A DNA stretch of 39,925 nucleotides from JBDLSY01 sp041170585 (GCA_041170585.1 JBEDNN010000048.1:1-39925), one strand, 5' to 3'; numbered from the stretch's first letter, positions 16,445-26,243 are shown. Notes: generated by a model from the sequence alone, not told the origin. Translations and numbers: made by a program.

Positions 16445-17101
16445 TTACATATTATTTATATCGTCTAATACAATACGTGCGGTGATTTTTTTAAACTCAT
16501 TTTTAGCAATAATCAACTTTGGAAAGTTAGACTTATGGCGATTAATGACCTCAATAGTCCAATCATCGGTAAGCAATTCTTTTTCTTTAGGCTCATCAAC
16601 ATTTAACCAAAGCAATATATTTTCTAAGGGCAATTGCCAACCCAAAGTGGTATCCATTAAACTATTTAAATCAGCAGCATATATCGTTTGAACTGGTGTA
16701 ATTAAACTAGCACGTTGTTCATTTGACGCATTAGGGTCAAACGCAATTAATGCGATAGTCGTATTAAATGGACTTAGCAACGATAACTGCATAGAATTAT
16801 TTTTAGTCAGTGATGCAGTAGCAATTTTCCACTCAAAATTACCTTGTTCACGCGCTAAAGCCCCATCTTTAAAATAGTTAATACTAAATCTTCCTGTATA
16901 CAACTGCGGCTTACTTACATCTGATACCAATAATTCTGGCACATTAACACAAGCATTTAGACATACAGTAACAATTATAAAAAACAAATTTTTACTACAA
17001 ACAATAAAGTTAACACGATTATTAAAAGAATTAATAATAAAACTAATATTTAAATTAATATTTTTAAAAATGGACGGTATACAGTTTAATTTTAACAACA
17101 T
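16445..17101 (-). CDS. lolB: Outer-membrane lipoprotein insertion protein LolB
   Basis: LolB is the outer-membrane receptor that takes lipoproteins from LolA; here it would serve Pal among others. A lipobox LNAC (residues 48-51) follows a hydrophobic stretch FFIIVTVCL. The mature protein contains the LolB opening YTGRFSINYFKDGALAREQGNFEWKI, then MQLSLLSPFNTTIALIAF, LGWQLPLENILLWL and IEVINRHKSNFPKLIIAKN. The leader before the lipobox is unusually long (50 residues) and rich in N, I and F. No internal ATG is available, so the annotated start is kept but is uncertain. The position directly before ispE is the classic lolB location. Confidence 0.85.
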   Translation of the reverse strand: MLLKLNCIPSIFKNINLNISFIINSFNNRVNFIVCSKNLFFIIVTVCLNACVNVPELLVSDVSKPQLYTGRFSINYFKDGALAREQGNFEWKIATASLTKNNSMQLSLLSPFNTTIALIAFDPNASNEQRASLITPVQTIYAADLNSLMDTTLGWQLPLENILLWLNVDEPKEKELLTDDWTIEVINRHKSNFPKLIIAKNEFKKITARIVLDDINNM

Positions 17102-17214
17102 AAATTAAATGCTTTTAGGAAGAATAGTCAATTAACACAGTGCAGCAGTATGATGAAGCAGTATCGTTAAATAATTTAACTTAATTATTTAACTTAATTA
17201 TGTAATTTAAACAT

Positions 17215-19218
17215 TTATTTATTTTGAATCAGTGTACTGCTGCGTTTTACTGTAAGGATAGGAAAAGGTATCTTAAACCGTTTCATAGTATTTAATAAGA
17301 CGGGGTGCAAATTGTCAGCTTGATAAGCTTTAAACCAAACGACTCGGGCGGCTTTAGGATTACCCATGACAAATAATAACTCACCAAAATGTGCAGCCAC
17401 TTCACCATCAGATTTTATAGTGTATGCTTTTTTTAATAAAGGTAATGCTTTATCGTACTGTTTAACACGAAAATATCCCCAACCTAAGCTATCATTAATC
17501 GCCATACTATCCGTGTTTAACGCATAAGCCGTTTCTAAAAGCTGAATACCTTCTATTAATTGTGCATTATTTATATAACGATCTACTAAAGTGTAGCCTA
17601 AAGCGTTTAAAAGAGCTGCATTTTTGGGTGATTTCAACAATAAATCGCGCAATAGTGCCACCGATGCATCTGTTTTATTCATCAACTCATAGGTAATAGC
17701 CGTTTCATACAAGCCATCACCTTCTGGCAGTTGCTTACACAGACGCAATACTAAATCAAAATCTGTTTGAGCTTGTAATTGCTCTGTCAATGTATTGATT
17801 CCACGGTGAGCTATGGTACGTAGAGTGTCAATCGCTGCATAAGTAAAAATATAAGCCATATTAGGCGAATTTTCTAAATGACTATTAATTGTTTGATTAA
17901 TTGTTTGATTAATTGTTTGATTAATTGTTTTGCTATTAACTGAATGTTGTATGCTTGTTTGCAAAGCCAATAATTCATCTAAAGCTTTTCGGTCACCTAA
18001 TTTAGCTTTAACTGCTAAAGATAGCCCTTTAATCAGTAATCCTTCAGAGGTATTCGTACTTGATTCAGCATCATGATTTTCAGATGTATCTACTTTATTA
18101 TTAAGTTTTTCAGCTAAATAATATATATCTAAAGCCTCTACAGACTGACCTAACTCTTGCGCTAACATACGGGCAATCTTCGCTTGACTATGTTGCGTTA
18201 ATGTTTTTCTTGCACGGTATGCCTGCGCTAAACTGGCCTTGACTAACTCAAATTGCCCACTTAAGCGTTCTTGCTCCATACGTGCTAAAAGAAAATAAAC
18301 TGTCTGTGAATCCAATTTAGGCAATATTTTAACGGCTTGATTAAAAGCAGTGGCTGCAGCCTTAGTCTGTTTTAAGGCTATGTGAATTTGTGCCAAAGTA
18401 TGCCATGCATCGACATTATTGGGTTGCCGTTTTGTCCATATTTTTGCTGCAGATAAAGCCGTAGTGGGTTGAGTAGACGCCAATGTTAAGATGGCTATAG
18501 AATTAGGTGAGGCTGCCGTAGTTGCTTGATAAAAATGTTTTTTTGCATCATCAATTAAATTAGCTTGTTGAGCCAATGTCCCATATAAAAACTGTACATC
18601 GCCTAAATGGTTATGCGTTTTAAATCCTTTTTGAACGGCTTTATACAACAGGTGTTGTTGTGCTTCAGACAACTTTAAACTACGAATTAAAATAATTAAA
18701 TTAATCAAGTCCGTATTTTTAGGGATAGGTTTTGATAGGTTGTAGCGTGTACTTAAATACAAAGATAAATCATCATAACGTTCACTTAAAACCAGTAAAG
18801 TCGTCAGCCACTCTTGTGCTTTAGCTGAATTTGGCGATGTTTTTTCCCACAGTTTGGCAGCATCGTAACTTATATCCATACGTTTAGAGAGAACTGACCA
18901 CTGAACAACACGCTCTAATAAAACTGGGAGTGGTTGCTTTTGGGCTTTATCCCATAAAATCAAGGCAGCAGTTTCAAACTGTTTGTCTTGTACCAAAAAC
19001 TCGGCTTTTAAAAAAGATTCAATAGTTGTCTCATCCCAGATTGAATTACTATTTTTAATTTGACTAGAATAAATAGCTGGGACTGGATTAATAGTTTGAA
19101 TGGTTTGTTTTGATTGTTTTGACAGTGCAGGAGACAAATATATACACAATGCCGTAAATAGTACAAAGTGTTTATTGCGCCAGAAAAAGTTTAAATTTAA
19201 GTTTAAGTTTAATAACAT
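17215..19218 (-). CDS. Exported tetratricopeptide-repeat protein
   Basis: A 667-residue protein starting with a short repetitive LNLNLNLNF stretch and a hydrophobic signal (HFVLFTALCIYLSPALS), so it is probably exported. The rest is helical TPR sequence. Clear repeats include NSIAILTLASTQPTTALSAA with NVDAWHTLAQIHIALKQTKA, and the C-terminal block ALLNALGYTLVDRYI ... NDSLGWGYFRVKQYDKALPLLKKAYTI. This C-terminal pattern is typical of the TPR lipoprotein or periplasmic protein encoded before lolB in beta- and gammaproteobacteria. No lipobox cysteine is seen. It carries an in-frame insertion of four TINQ units from a 12-bp DNA repeat. Function is unknown beyond protein-protein binding; it probably leads the lolB-ispE-prs transcript. 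Confidence 0.78.
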   Translation of the reverse strand: MLLNLNLNLNFFWRNKHFVLFTALCIYLSPALSKQSKQTIQTINPVPAIYSSQIKNSNSIWDETTIESFLKAEFLVQDKQFETAALILWDKAQKQPLPVLLERVVQWSVLSKRMDISYDAAKLWEKTSPNSAKAQEWLTTLLVLSERYDDLSLYLSTRYNLSKPIPKNTDLINLIILIRSLKLSEAQQHLLYKAVQKGFKTHNHLGDVQFLYGTLAQQANLIDDAKKHFYQATTAASPNSIAILTLASTQPTTALSAAKIWTKRQPNNVDAWHTLAQIHIALKQTKAAATAFNQAVKILPKLDSQTVYFLLARMEQERLSGQFELVKASLAQAYRARKTLTQHSQAKIARMLAQELGQSVEALDIYYLAEKLNNKVDTSENHDAESSTNTSEGLLIKGLSLAVKAKLGDRKALDELLALQTSIQHSVNSKTINQTINQTINQTINSHLENSPNMAYIFTYAAIDTLRTIAHRGINTLTEQLQAQTDFDLVLRLCKQLPEGDGLYETAITYELMNKTDASVALLRDLLLKSPKNAALLNALGYTLVDRYINNAQLIEGIQLLETAYALNTDSMAINDSLGWGYFRVKQYDKALPLLKKAYTIKSDGEVAAHFGELLFVMGNPKAARVVWFKAYQADNLHPVLLNTMKRFKIPFPILTVKRSSTLIQNK
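17884..17931. repeat. In-frame tandem repeat, four copies of a 12-bp unit, inside the TPR gene
   Basis: Three perfect copies and one single-mismatch copy of ATTAATTGTTTG. Because the unit is a multiple of three, it encodes INQT repeats (minus strand) and changes in copy number would not break the frame. It falls in a likely linker between TPR blocks. Confidence 0.92.
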
Positions 19219-19392
19219 ATAAAAAATAATGACATATAAAATAATGGCGTACAGTAAGTAAATTGTATAAAATAAGCTGTATAAAATAAATAAATTATAT
19301 AAATAATAAAAGCAAATAAATCACTATAAAAGAATATTCACTATTATTCACTATATTAACGGTAAGGTAAAAGGTTTTGCTAAAATAGACCC

Positions 19393-19869
19393 ATGAATAT
19401 TTCAAATACCTCAAATAACATGCCTACTGTGCAAACAGATAGCTTTTTAACTCTAAACTACAGAATTACTTTAATTAAAAAAGGTGAGTTAGTGGGCGAT
19501 TTTTTAAGTACTTTTGATGAAAAACCTGCGACTTTACTGATGGGGGCAGGTCAATTATCACCCGCTTTGGAAACCGCTTTAATCGGTCTATCACAAAGTA
19601 CACACACCACAATTCATTTACCAGAAGGGGTGGCTTTTGGTGAACACAACGCACAAATGATTCAGCGTGTTAGTATGGATTTATTAAAATCTGAAGCAGC
19701 CCTTGATGCAGTATTTGAAGCAGGTGATATCATCGAATTTAATACTCAACAAGGCCGTATGGCAGGTACGATTATTAGCTTAGACGACGTAACTGCTTTA
19801 ATAGATTTTAATCACCCTTTAGCGGGTCAAGCTATTGCATTTGAAGTACAATTAATTTCAGTACTATAA
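19393..19869 (+). CDS. fkpB: FKBP-type peptidyl-prolyl isomerase, FkpB/SlpA-like
   Basis: A 158-residue protein of the SlyD/FkpB group of prolyl isomerases and chaperones. It opens with LNYRITLIKKGELVGDFLSTFDEKPATLLMGAGQLSPALETALIGLS, matching the FKBP half-domain. This is followed by the insert-in-flap region LPEGVAFGEHNAQMIQRVS and then IEFNTQQGRMAGTIISLDDVTALIDFNHPLAGQ, where the NHPLAG motif is diagnostic. The histidine- and cysteine-rich tail of SlyD is absent, so it fits FkpB. The family partner ispH is not adjacent here. It stands alone on the plus strand and converges on rng. Confidence 0.88.
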   Translation: MNISNTSNNMPTVQTDSFLTLNYRITLIKKGELVGDFLSTFDEKPATLLMGAGQLSPALETALIGLSQSTHTTIHLPEGVAFGEHNAQMIQRVSMDLLKSEAALDAVFEAGDIIEFNTQQGRMAGTIISLDDVTALIDFNHPLAGQAIAFEVQLISVL

Positions 19870-19903
19870 ATTAAATTCATACGAAAAGAAAATCTTAAAC
19901 CTT

Positions 19904-19924
19904 AAACCTTAATTTTTAAGGCTT
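19904..19924 (-). terminator. Likely terminator between fkpB and rng
   Basis: On the minus strand, AAGCCTTAA, loop AAA and TTAAGGTTT form a 9-bp stem with one G-U pair, then a T-rich stretch with TTTTCTTTTCG. It is placed to end the pilus-rng transcript. On the plus strand the same stem has an A-C mismatch, so it is weaker for fkpB. Flanking sequence resembles that around the 13270-13303 hairpin. Confidence 0.5.
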
Positions 19925-19972
19925 AACAAACATATATTTATATATTTGTATATATTTTTGAAAACACTACAG

Positions 19973-21520
19973 TCAAGGCAATAAACGTATCTCAAATAAA
20001 GGTAATGGTTTATCACAAGTACTTGAACGTATATTATCAAAAGGTAATAAATTAATTTGTCGCTTCAATGTATGCGATAAATCAGTTAAATAAGATGGGT
20101 ATTGTTTGAACCATGTCAGCACGGTATGGTCTATATATATTGTAAATGCTGTGCCGCTAAACTGACGCGTTTGTAACTCTAATTCACGTAAAATTTCATG
20201 GGCAATAGTCTGCGGTGTTTTAGTTTGTGTCATTTGTTCGCAATAAACACAAGGGTGTAGCAAAATATGTGCCAAACTTTCTCGTATACGTTTACGCGAC
20301 AGCTCCATTAGTCCTAAAGCAGTAAATCCGTAGATACGTGTGTATACAGAGTCTTTTGCGAGTGCTTTAGTTAAAGTATTACTAACTGTATCGCGGTCTT
20401 CTAGGCGTGTCATATCAATAAAATCTATTAGAATAATACCCCCTAAATTACGTAAACGTAACTGCCGTGCAATTTCTACTGCTGCCTCTAAATTAGTGTT
20501 TAATATGGTGTCTGAAAACTGTTTTTTTCCTACAAAACTGCCCGTATTAACATCAATCGTACACATTGATTCGGTCTGATCAATCACTAAATAGGCACCA
20601 CTATTTAGATTAACACGCCGATTCAGGGCAGTATTTATTTGTATATCTACTTTAGCCAAGTCAAATAGACTGTGTTCAGCAGTATGTAACTGAATTTTAG
20701 GCAATACAGCAGGCATATAAGTACGTGCAAAGGTCTGTAATTGAAGATAACAAGCCATGCCATCTACTACAATACTATCAGTATATTCAGTGCAGGTATC
20801 ACGCAAAATACGTTGAGCTAAACCAATATCGCGATACAACGTAGCAGGCGCTGCTTGATTTTTAGTATGTTTTATAATCGTTTGCCATACGTGTGTTAAA
20901 TAAGCAATATCGTCAGCTAGTTGTGTAACACTGGCATATTGCGCTTGTGTTCTAGCAATTAAACCCCACGAAAACTGCTTAGGCAGTGCTGCATTTAAGC
21001 AGTCTCGTATGGCTTGCTTAATACTTACATCAGTAATTTTTTGTGAAACGCCAATGTGGGTATCTTGAGGCAGTAAAACCAAATAGCGTCCTGCCAAGCT
21101 AATTTGCGTAGTAAGCCGTGCTCCTTTTGTGCCTAGTGGGTCTTTTAGTATCTGCACCAACAATGTTTGACCTGTAAAGATACGTTGTTCAATCGGTAAA
21201 CTTAACGATACTGTGGCTACTCGTTGGTTTACTACACTGTATTTCGCGACTCGTTCTTGTTGCACTTCTAATAAATCAGCAACATGTAAAAAAGCCATTT
21301 TTTCTAAACCGATATCGACAAAACCACTTTGCATACCTGGTAAAACACGAACAACTTTACCTAAGTAGATATTACCTACTATACCTACGGCTTCGGATAC
21401 ATGATGGCGTTCAATGTGAATTTCTTGCAAAATGCCATTTTCTAACAGTGCTGCACGGGTTTCGTGGTGCGCGCTATGAATTAAAATACGATGATTAAGT
21501 GGGGAAGTCATGCTAAGCAT
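19973..21520 (-). CDS. rng: Ribonuclease G
   Basis: A single-strand-specific endoribonuclease of the RNase E/G family, acting in rRNA 5' maturation and mRNA decay. The 515-residue protein (E. coli 489) has the S1 domain with VGNIYLGKVVRVLPGMQSGFVDIG near residues 47-66. Catalytic aspartates lie in TIDVNTGSFVG (about 323) and GGIILIDFIDM (about 366). The zinc-link cysteines are in CVYC near 424-427. It lacks the long RNase E C-terminal scaffold. ATG codons at 21520 and 21511 are both possible: AAGG lies immediately before the first and about 10 bases before the second, so the second may be used. The gap after pilE is only 36 bp, so it may be read from the pilus operon. Confidence 0.93.
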   Translation of the reverse strand: MLSMTSPLNHRILIHSAHHETRAALLENGILQEIHIERHHVSEAVGIVGNIYLGKVVRVLPGMQSGFVDIGLEKMAFLHVADLLEVQQERVAKYSVVNQRVATVSLSLPIEQRIFTGQTLLVQILKDPLGTKGARLTTQISLAGRYLVLLPQDTHIGVSQKITDVSIKQAIRDCLNAALPKQFSWGLIARTQAQYASVTQLADDIAYLTHVWQTIIKHTKNQAAPATLYRDIGLAQRILRDTCTEYTDSIVVDGMACYLQLQTFARTYMPAVLPKIQLHTAEHSLFDLAKVDIQINTALNRRVNLNSGAYLVIDQTESMCTIDVNTGSFVGKKQFSDTILNTNLEAAVEIARQLRLRNLGGIILIDFIDMTRLEDRDTVSNTLTKALAKDSVYTRIYGFTALGLMELSRKRIRESLAHILLHPCVYCEQMTQTKTPQTIAHEILRELELQTRQFSGTAFTIYIDHTVLTWFKQYPSYLTDLSHTLKRQINLLPFDNIRSSTCDKPLPLFEIRLLP

Positions 21521-21556
21521 ACCTTATTGTATTGAGTACTTCCCCATTAATACATT

Positions 21557-22066
21557 TTAGCTAGACCAACACGCAATTGCCTTGTCTGATGTATAGTCAG
21601 AAGCGGAATCAGCTTTTATTTTAATACCACGTTGCCCCAAATGATTGCGTACCAGAATAGGGCAATTAGTGTCTTTTAAAGCTTGCTTTCTTTGAGCAGT
21701 AGCAATAATTTCAAACTCTGTTGATTTTAAACCTACTAATGTAATGGCATAATGTGCCTTAGCCAGATCTTTTTCGCTCTCAGGTGAGCGTCCTAAGCCC
21801 TGCAAATCTAAAGAATTTGCAGCTAAAGCATCGCCCGCCGCATCTAAAGTGTAACTAAATGAACTACTCTGATTACGTTCCATCCACAATGCACCACGTT
21901 CAACAATTGCTTTTGCTTCGGCACGGCGTGCTTGAACCAAGTAACTATCGTAACCAGGAATTGCGATCGCTGCTAATATTGCAATAATAGCGACCACAAT
22001 CATCAGTTCAATTAAAGTGAATCCACGTAAATGGCTGTGTTGATGCGGTTTAAAAAACAAGTTCAT
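21557..22066 (-). CDS. pilE: Type IV pilus minor pilin PilE-like
   Basis: A 169-residue type IV prepilin. The leader of 15 residues ends in RG, followed by FTLIELMIVVAIIAILAAIAIPGYDSYL, the canonical N-methylated helix with Glu at mature position 5. The globular part contains RAEAKAIVERGALWMERNQSSSFSYTLD, a pattern of the Pseudomonas-type minor pilin PilE (Pfam ComP_DUS-like group). A C-terminal cysteine pair (NCPIL and IACWSS) likely forms the D-region disulfide. It starts 8 bp after the pilY1 stop and is the last pilin gene of the operon, as in the fimU-pilVWXY1-E order. It is a minor pilin by context rather than the main subunit. Confidence 0.88.
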   Translation of the reverse strand: MNLFFKPHQHSHLRGFTLIELMIVVAIIAILAAIAIPGYDSYLVQARRAEAKAIVERGALWMERNQSSSFSYTLDAAGDALAANSLDLQGLGRSPESEKDLAKAHYAITLVGLKSTEFEIIATAQRKQALKDTNCPILVRNHLGQRGIKIKADSASDYTSDKAIACWSS

Positions 22067-22074
22067 AATTAGCC

Positions 22075-25000
22075 TTATTTAGGTAAATCAAACACTTCTC
22101 GCCAAGATATACGACCTTGAATAGTCGGTAAGTTTAAATTAATTGATGAAGGTGCTGTATTGGTTGCTGGATTACTCCCAGGTGAAAGAATAGTACTCAT
22201 ATTGTTAGTAGTACTGGCATTCGGATTAATATCTACACTGCCCAACAAGGGCTGACCAATTGGAATACTAGATGCAGGATTACCAGTTGGTGATGTAAAG
22301 CTATTGGTTTGCTGCCCTGTTGATACGTCAATTGCTGTAAGCCATCCTTCTGTTGAATAACATTGACCTTCTGCTACAAAGCCTAAAGGACGCCCTGTTG
22401 CAAATAAAGCAAGGCTACCACTGGCAGGCAATACGGGGTTAGCCGTTACACGCTCACCCGCAGGCAAAGTTAAACGCCAGCCACGTTGTTTAGTGTAATC
22501 TACTGCCACTTTGTCTACCGTCCCTGTTCTATTTATAGACTTCACCATTAATTTTGAGTTATCTACTAAAGTACCGTCGCCTGCATCATAAATACCGTAT
22601 AAAGATTGTGTAGCATTTGATTGAACGCCTGTCATCTCTGCGGTAGTTTTACCTAAAGCGTCAATCAAATCACCCGTACCAAAACTAATCATCCAACAGT
22701 TCTTTAAATCTGGAATAGCACTGATTTTTTTACAAACAGCATCTGCTGCTGGCAAACGTGTGACCAAAGGTGCAGTATAGATGGGTTCACCACTGTCAGT
22801 TTTAAATATTTTTTTCACTTTAACTTTAGACATATCTGTCAAGTCAAAACGCCATAAATTTCCCTGAATATCACCCGCATAGACTAAATCAACACTGCCA
22901 TCATCGTTAATATCCACAGGTCGCGGCGTACTTAAGCCATTATTAAATAAAACAGCATCAGTTGAGTTACTTGAAGGCACTGGAACTGCTAACCATTTAG
23001 CCTGATTAGATGTTTTTGCATTAAAATAAAGAATATATAAAACAGCCGTTCCAGTAGCTGATCTAGATTCTTTATTGCTATTAATACCATTACCCATAAT
23101 GTAAGCCCAGCGGTCATTGTTTAAGCGTACGATTTGATCGGCACCCGATACTTTATCATTGGGTTGCGGTGAAACCACTTTACCTAAATCTTTAAGTGCT
23201 ATATCAGTGTTGGCAGTATATTCAAATAACAAACTGCCTAAATCGCCTTTAGTAACATCTAAAGCATATACCAAGCTACCGCCACGACCTTGATTACCCA
23301 CTAAAACAGTACTCCATTTGTCATCTTTCTTTGAATCACCTAAGTTTACATCTGAAATTAAAGGAGTAGCATCTAATAAAAAAGGATCTTTTCTTAAATC
23401 AGATAATGTCGCATCAGTATATCTAGAAGCACCTTTTAAAAACAAACTTCCCGGCAAAAAACTAAATTTAGCTGCTAAACCAGAAAACTTAACATCATAC
23501 GCACGTAATAAGCCATCATTGCCTTGATAAAATACCATTGTTTCTGTACGATTAGCTGTATTTTTAAAAGCAGTGTAATTAGGATACTGTTGATCGCTAT
23601 AACCCACTATAGCGCGTTTGAGTAAAATAGCGGGCGATGAATTAATGACTGGACCAATCCGTATATTTGGCATTTTGTTATAGCGTTCTAATCCTTTACT
23701 ATCAGTAAGTCCTTTAGTATTTTTATTTAAAGCAACTTGTTGGGCAGCTGATAACTTCTTAAAGTTATTGCTGTATAGAATATGTGATCCATTCATAGAC
23801 GTAAATAGTGAACCCAAACCTAAATTTTTATTGGTATAAACAGGATTAGTTGATACCGTTAAATCTCTTAATAACTCATATTGATTTAATCCGCCTGTAA
23901 AACTTTTTAAATCAAAATACGTCTGCATAATTTGTGTTGAATCACTGCTACCTTTAGGGTATTGACGCAATGTGGTTGTTGTTGGATTAGGACCAACACC
24001 TGTAGCAGTTTCACCTGGAACTAAACCTACTTTAGCATTTAAAACTTCATTTGGTAGAGACATACCTAATTGCGTATTAGTTTGTACAACACTGGCTTCT
24101 ATTGCGCAGTTGTCTAAAGTAGGGGCGGTTGTTTTGAAGCATAACTGAATCGGGTCTCCTTCCCACGTTACATCAAAACCTACTTTTTGTTTAATAGTTG
24201 CAGCGCTATTAGAGTCAAGCAATAGCTGGATAGTTAGTTCAGGATTATCACTATAATTGACCTCTGCTATGCTCACTTCATATTGACCGAAGGGAATATT
24301 TTTTTCTAAAACTATTTTTTGAGTTATCTTATTAAGAACAATTATTTTTGCAGATCTAATCCCATCAGTACCCCAAATCAGCGTAGGACTAAAACGAACT
24401 GCCCCCCACTTACTAATATTAGCTTTACTACCATCACAGTTATAGTATAAACTAGGTACAATATCTAATAAAGTAATTGGTGGGTACGCAGGTTCTCCAG
24501 TACAGTCGGCACCGGTATTTAAATCAAATGATTTACCTATTGATGTATGTCCTACAGACCACATACAATTAGTACGAATAGGATCTTTGACAATACTATA
24601 GGTTGCAACTTTATTACCATTGAGATTATTAATAGCGTTAAAGCACTCTTTATCTGTAGTGAAATCAAAACAAGTCGCGTGATTAGTTTCATCATTATTT
24701 GAAAGAAATACACGAGAATTGGTTACAATACCATTACTTACTTTACCATGATCACCATTATTTTTACTAGTAAAACCATTATTAGATATATAAGTACTAT
24801 AGTTTGAACTTGAAGAAAATGGTTGTTTGGAAAGGTTCAGGCAATTATTAGCATTACCACTATTTACGGTACAAAAACCTGTTAACGTACCTTTGGTATT
24901 AAGATGAGGAAATATACTCATTTTAGTAATCATGTCATTTGTGCTGCTTCTCCATAGTCCAGTGCAGGTAGAATTAAATTTTGTATCAAAACATTGTAAT

Positions 25001-26085
25001 ACAATGTCACTTTCTCCAATACGTGTAGCACTAGTATATATTTTAGTACCATAAACATATCCTGGTGTGTGATTAACTTGATTAACCCAATCAGTATTGT
25101 ACGGTTGACCTTGACAAGAAGATTTAGTAGCTGTGTCATAACAAAACATTTTAAGCGTATTACCCTGAAGAACGGCAGACATAGCTGCATAATATTTTGT
25201 ACCGATAGATCCCATAGGATTAACTGCAGATTGATCTATAGCGTCTGGATTGCTACCCATAAACACTTGATTACTACAAGCTTTTAAGGTATTTAAATTT
25301 AAGCAACGTACATAAACTTCATTATTTATAGCTCCATAAACATATAAATTACCTGTATTGCGGTCTAAATGCTCTATCGAACGATTAGGTGTTATAAAAG
25401 ATCCATCAAAATATTCTATAGCTGATGTACCTAAAGTAGAAGGCATAGTTAAGCCACCATTTTCAAAATTAGCACAAGGCTTTGAATCTACTACTTGACG
25501 ACAATTAATATATTGCGATGCAATATGATGATTAACAACATACAAATTATCTTTATAAGGAATGACTCTATAACCATCACCTGTTCCATCAAAATCAACT
25601 ATAGAATTAACTGCAGATTGTGTTTCAAGCGTTAATATCGGATTAATAGTCCAGCGTACGTGAGTGATTATGACTCCCGTATTGGGTTCATCAATACTAT
25701 AAATAACACCACCATCTTTAGAGTATTCTAAAGTTACTTTGGGCGGCAATACAACACTACCCTTTATCCATTTAAAATTTTTCGGCAAGGTCATAATCCC
25801 CGTACTTTTATAAGGACTGCTTAATTTAGACTCAAACAAGGCAGTCCACTGAACGGTATCACCACTGGCAATAGTATTAGTACTGTCTAAATTACCCCCA
25901 TTAACTACTTGACCTATTAAACCGAGTGAACTACCTAATGAATTTGTGGAAGTTGTAGTCGTTGCTTGCAATTTTGGTGAAAGTAGTAAAATGATGTAAA
26001 CAACTAAAGACATCGCCACCTTTTGTTTGGTACGGTATAGTTTACTGTGGTGATTGGGCTTAAAAAGAAGCATATTAGTATTCAT
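22075..26085 (-). CDS. pilY1: Type IV pilus tip adhesin/assembly factor PilY1 (PilC family)
   Basis: PilY1 sits at the pilus tip, primes assembly with the minor pilins and mediates adhesion. The ATG at 26085 follows AGGA at good spacing; the longer frame needs a TTG. The product is about 1336 residues with a hydrophobic signal (VAMSLVVYIILLLSPKLQA). The C-terminal third is the conserved PilC propeller: TETMVFYQGNDGLLRAYDVK, VGNQGRGGSLVYALDVTKGD, and DINDDGSVDLVYAGDIQGNL near residue 1056. The last contains a Dx[N/D]xDGxxD calcium loop like the one controlling PilY1 in Pseudomonas. The N-terminal half does not show a vWA/MIDAS fold. After a DUF11-like beta stretch it has about seven C-x8-C units (residues ~190-530), suggesting a disulfide-rich propeller with adhesive function. 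Confidence 0.88.
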   Translation of the reverse strand: MNTNMLLFKPNHHSKLYRTKQKVAMSLVVYIILLLSPKLQATTTTSTNSLGSSLGLIGQVVNGGNLDSTNTIASGDTVQWTALFESKLSSPYKSTGIMTLPKNFKWIKGSVVLPPKVTLEYSKDGGVIYSIDEPNTGVIITHVRWTINPILTLETQSAVNSIVDFDGTGDGYRVIPYKDNLYVVNHHIASQYINCRQVVDSKPCANFENGGLTMPSTLGTSAIEYFDGSFITPNRSIEHLDRNTGNLYVYGAINNEVYVRCLNLNTLKACSNQVFMGSNPDAIDQSAVNPMGSIGTKYYAAMSAVLQGNTLKMFCYDTATKSSCQGQPYNTDWVNQVNHTPGYVYGTKIYTSATRIGESDIVLQCFDTKFNSTCTGLWRSSTNDMITKMSIFPHLNTKGTLTGFCTVNSGNANNCLNLSKQPFSSSSNYSTYISNNGFTSKNNGDHGKVSNGIVTNSRVFLSNNDETNHATCFDFTTDKECFNAINNLNGNKVATYSIVKDPIRTNCMWSVGHTSIGKSFDLNTGADCTGEPAYPPITLLDIVPSLYYNCDGSKANISKWGAVRFSPTLIWGTDGIRSAKIIVLNKITQKIVLEKNIPFGQYEVSIAEVNYSDNPELTIQLLLDSNSAATIKQKVGFDVTWEGDPIQLCFKTTAPTLDNCAIEASVVQTNTQLGMSLPNEVLNAKVGLVPGETATGVGPNPTTTTLRQYPKGSSDSTQIMQTYFDLKSFTGGLNQYELLRDLTVSTNPVYTNKNLGLGSLFTSMNGSHILYSNNFKKLSAAQQVALNKNTKGLTDSKGLERYNKMPNIRIGPVINSSPAILLKRAIVGYSDQQYPNYTAFKNTANRTETMVFYQGNDGLLRAYDVKFSGLAAKFSFLPGSLFLKGASRYTDATLSDLRKDPFLLDATPLISDVNLGDSKKDDKWSTVLVGNQGRGGSLVYALDVTKGDLGSLLFEYTANTDIALKDLGKVVSPQPNDKVSGADQIVRLNNDRWAYIMGNGINSNKESRSATGTAVLYILYFNAKTSNQAKWLAVPVPSSNSTDAVLFNNGLSTPRPVDINDDGSVDLVYAGDIQGNLWRFDLTDMSKVKVKKIFKTDSGEPIYTAPLVTRLPAADAVCKKISAIPDLKNCWMISFGTGDLIDALGKTTAEMTGVQSNATQSLYGIYDAGDGTLVDNSKLMVKSINRTGTVDKVAVDYTKQRGWRLTLPAGERVTANPVLPASGSLALFATGRPLGFVAEGQCYSTEGWLTAIDVSTGQQTNSFTSPTGNPASSIPIGQPLLGSVDINPNASTTNNMSTILSPGSNPATNTAPSSINLNLPTIQGRISWREVFDLPK

Positions 26086-26243
26086 GGTGATATTCCTATA
26101 AATGTGATGTAGCAATTATGGTGATTATGATTTAAATTAAATTATTTTGATTATTTTATTTTTGACTATTTTGCTATTTTAATATCTTAATTCAATACCT
26201 CATTACAATTATGTAAATAATTAACCAATATAGATTCAAAAAA

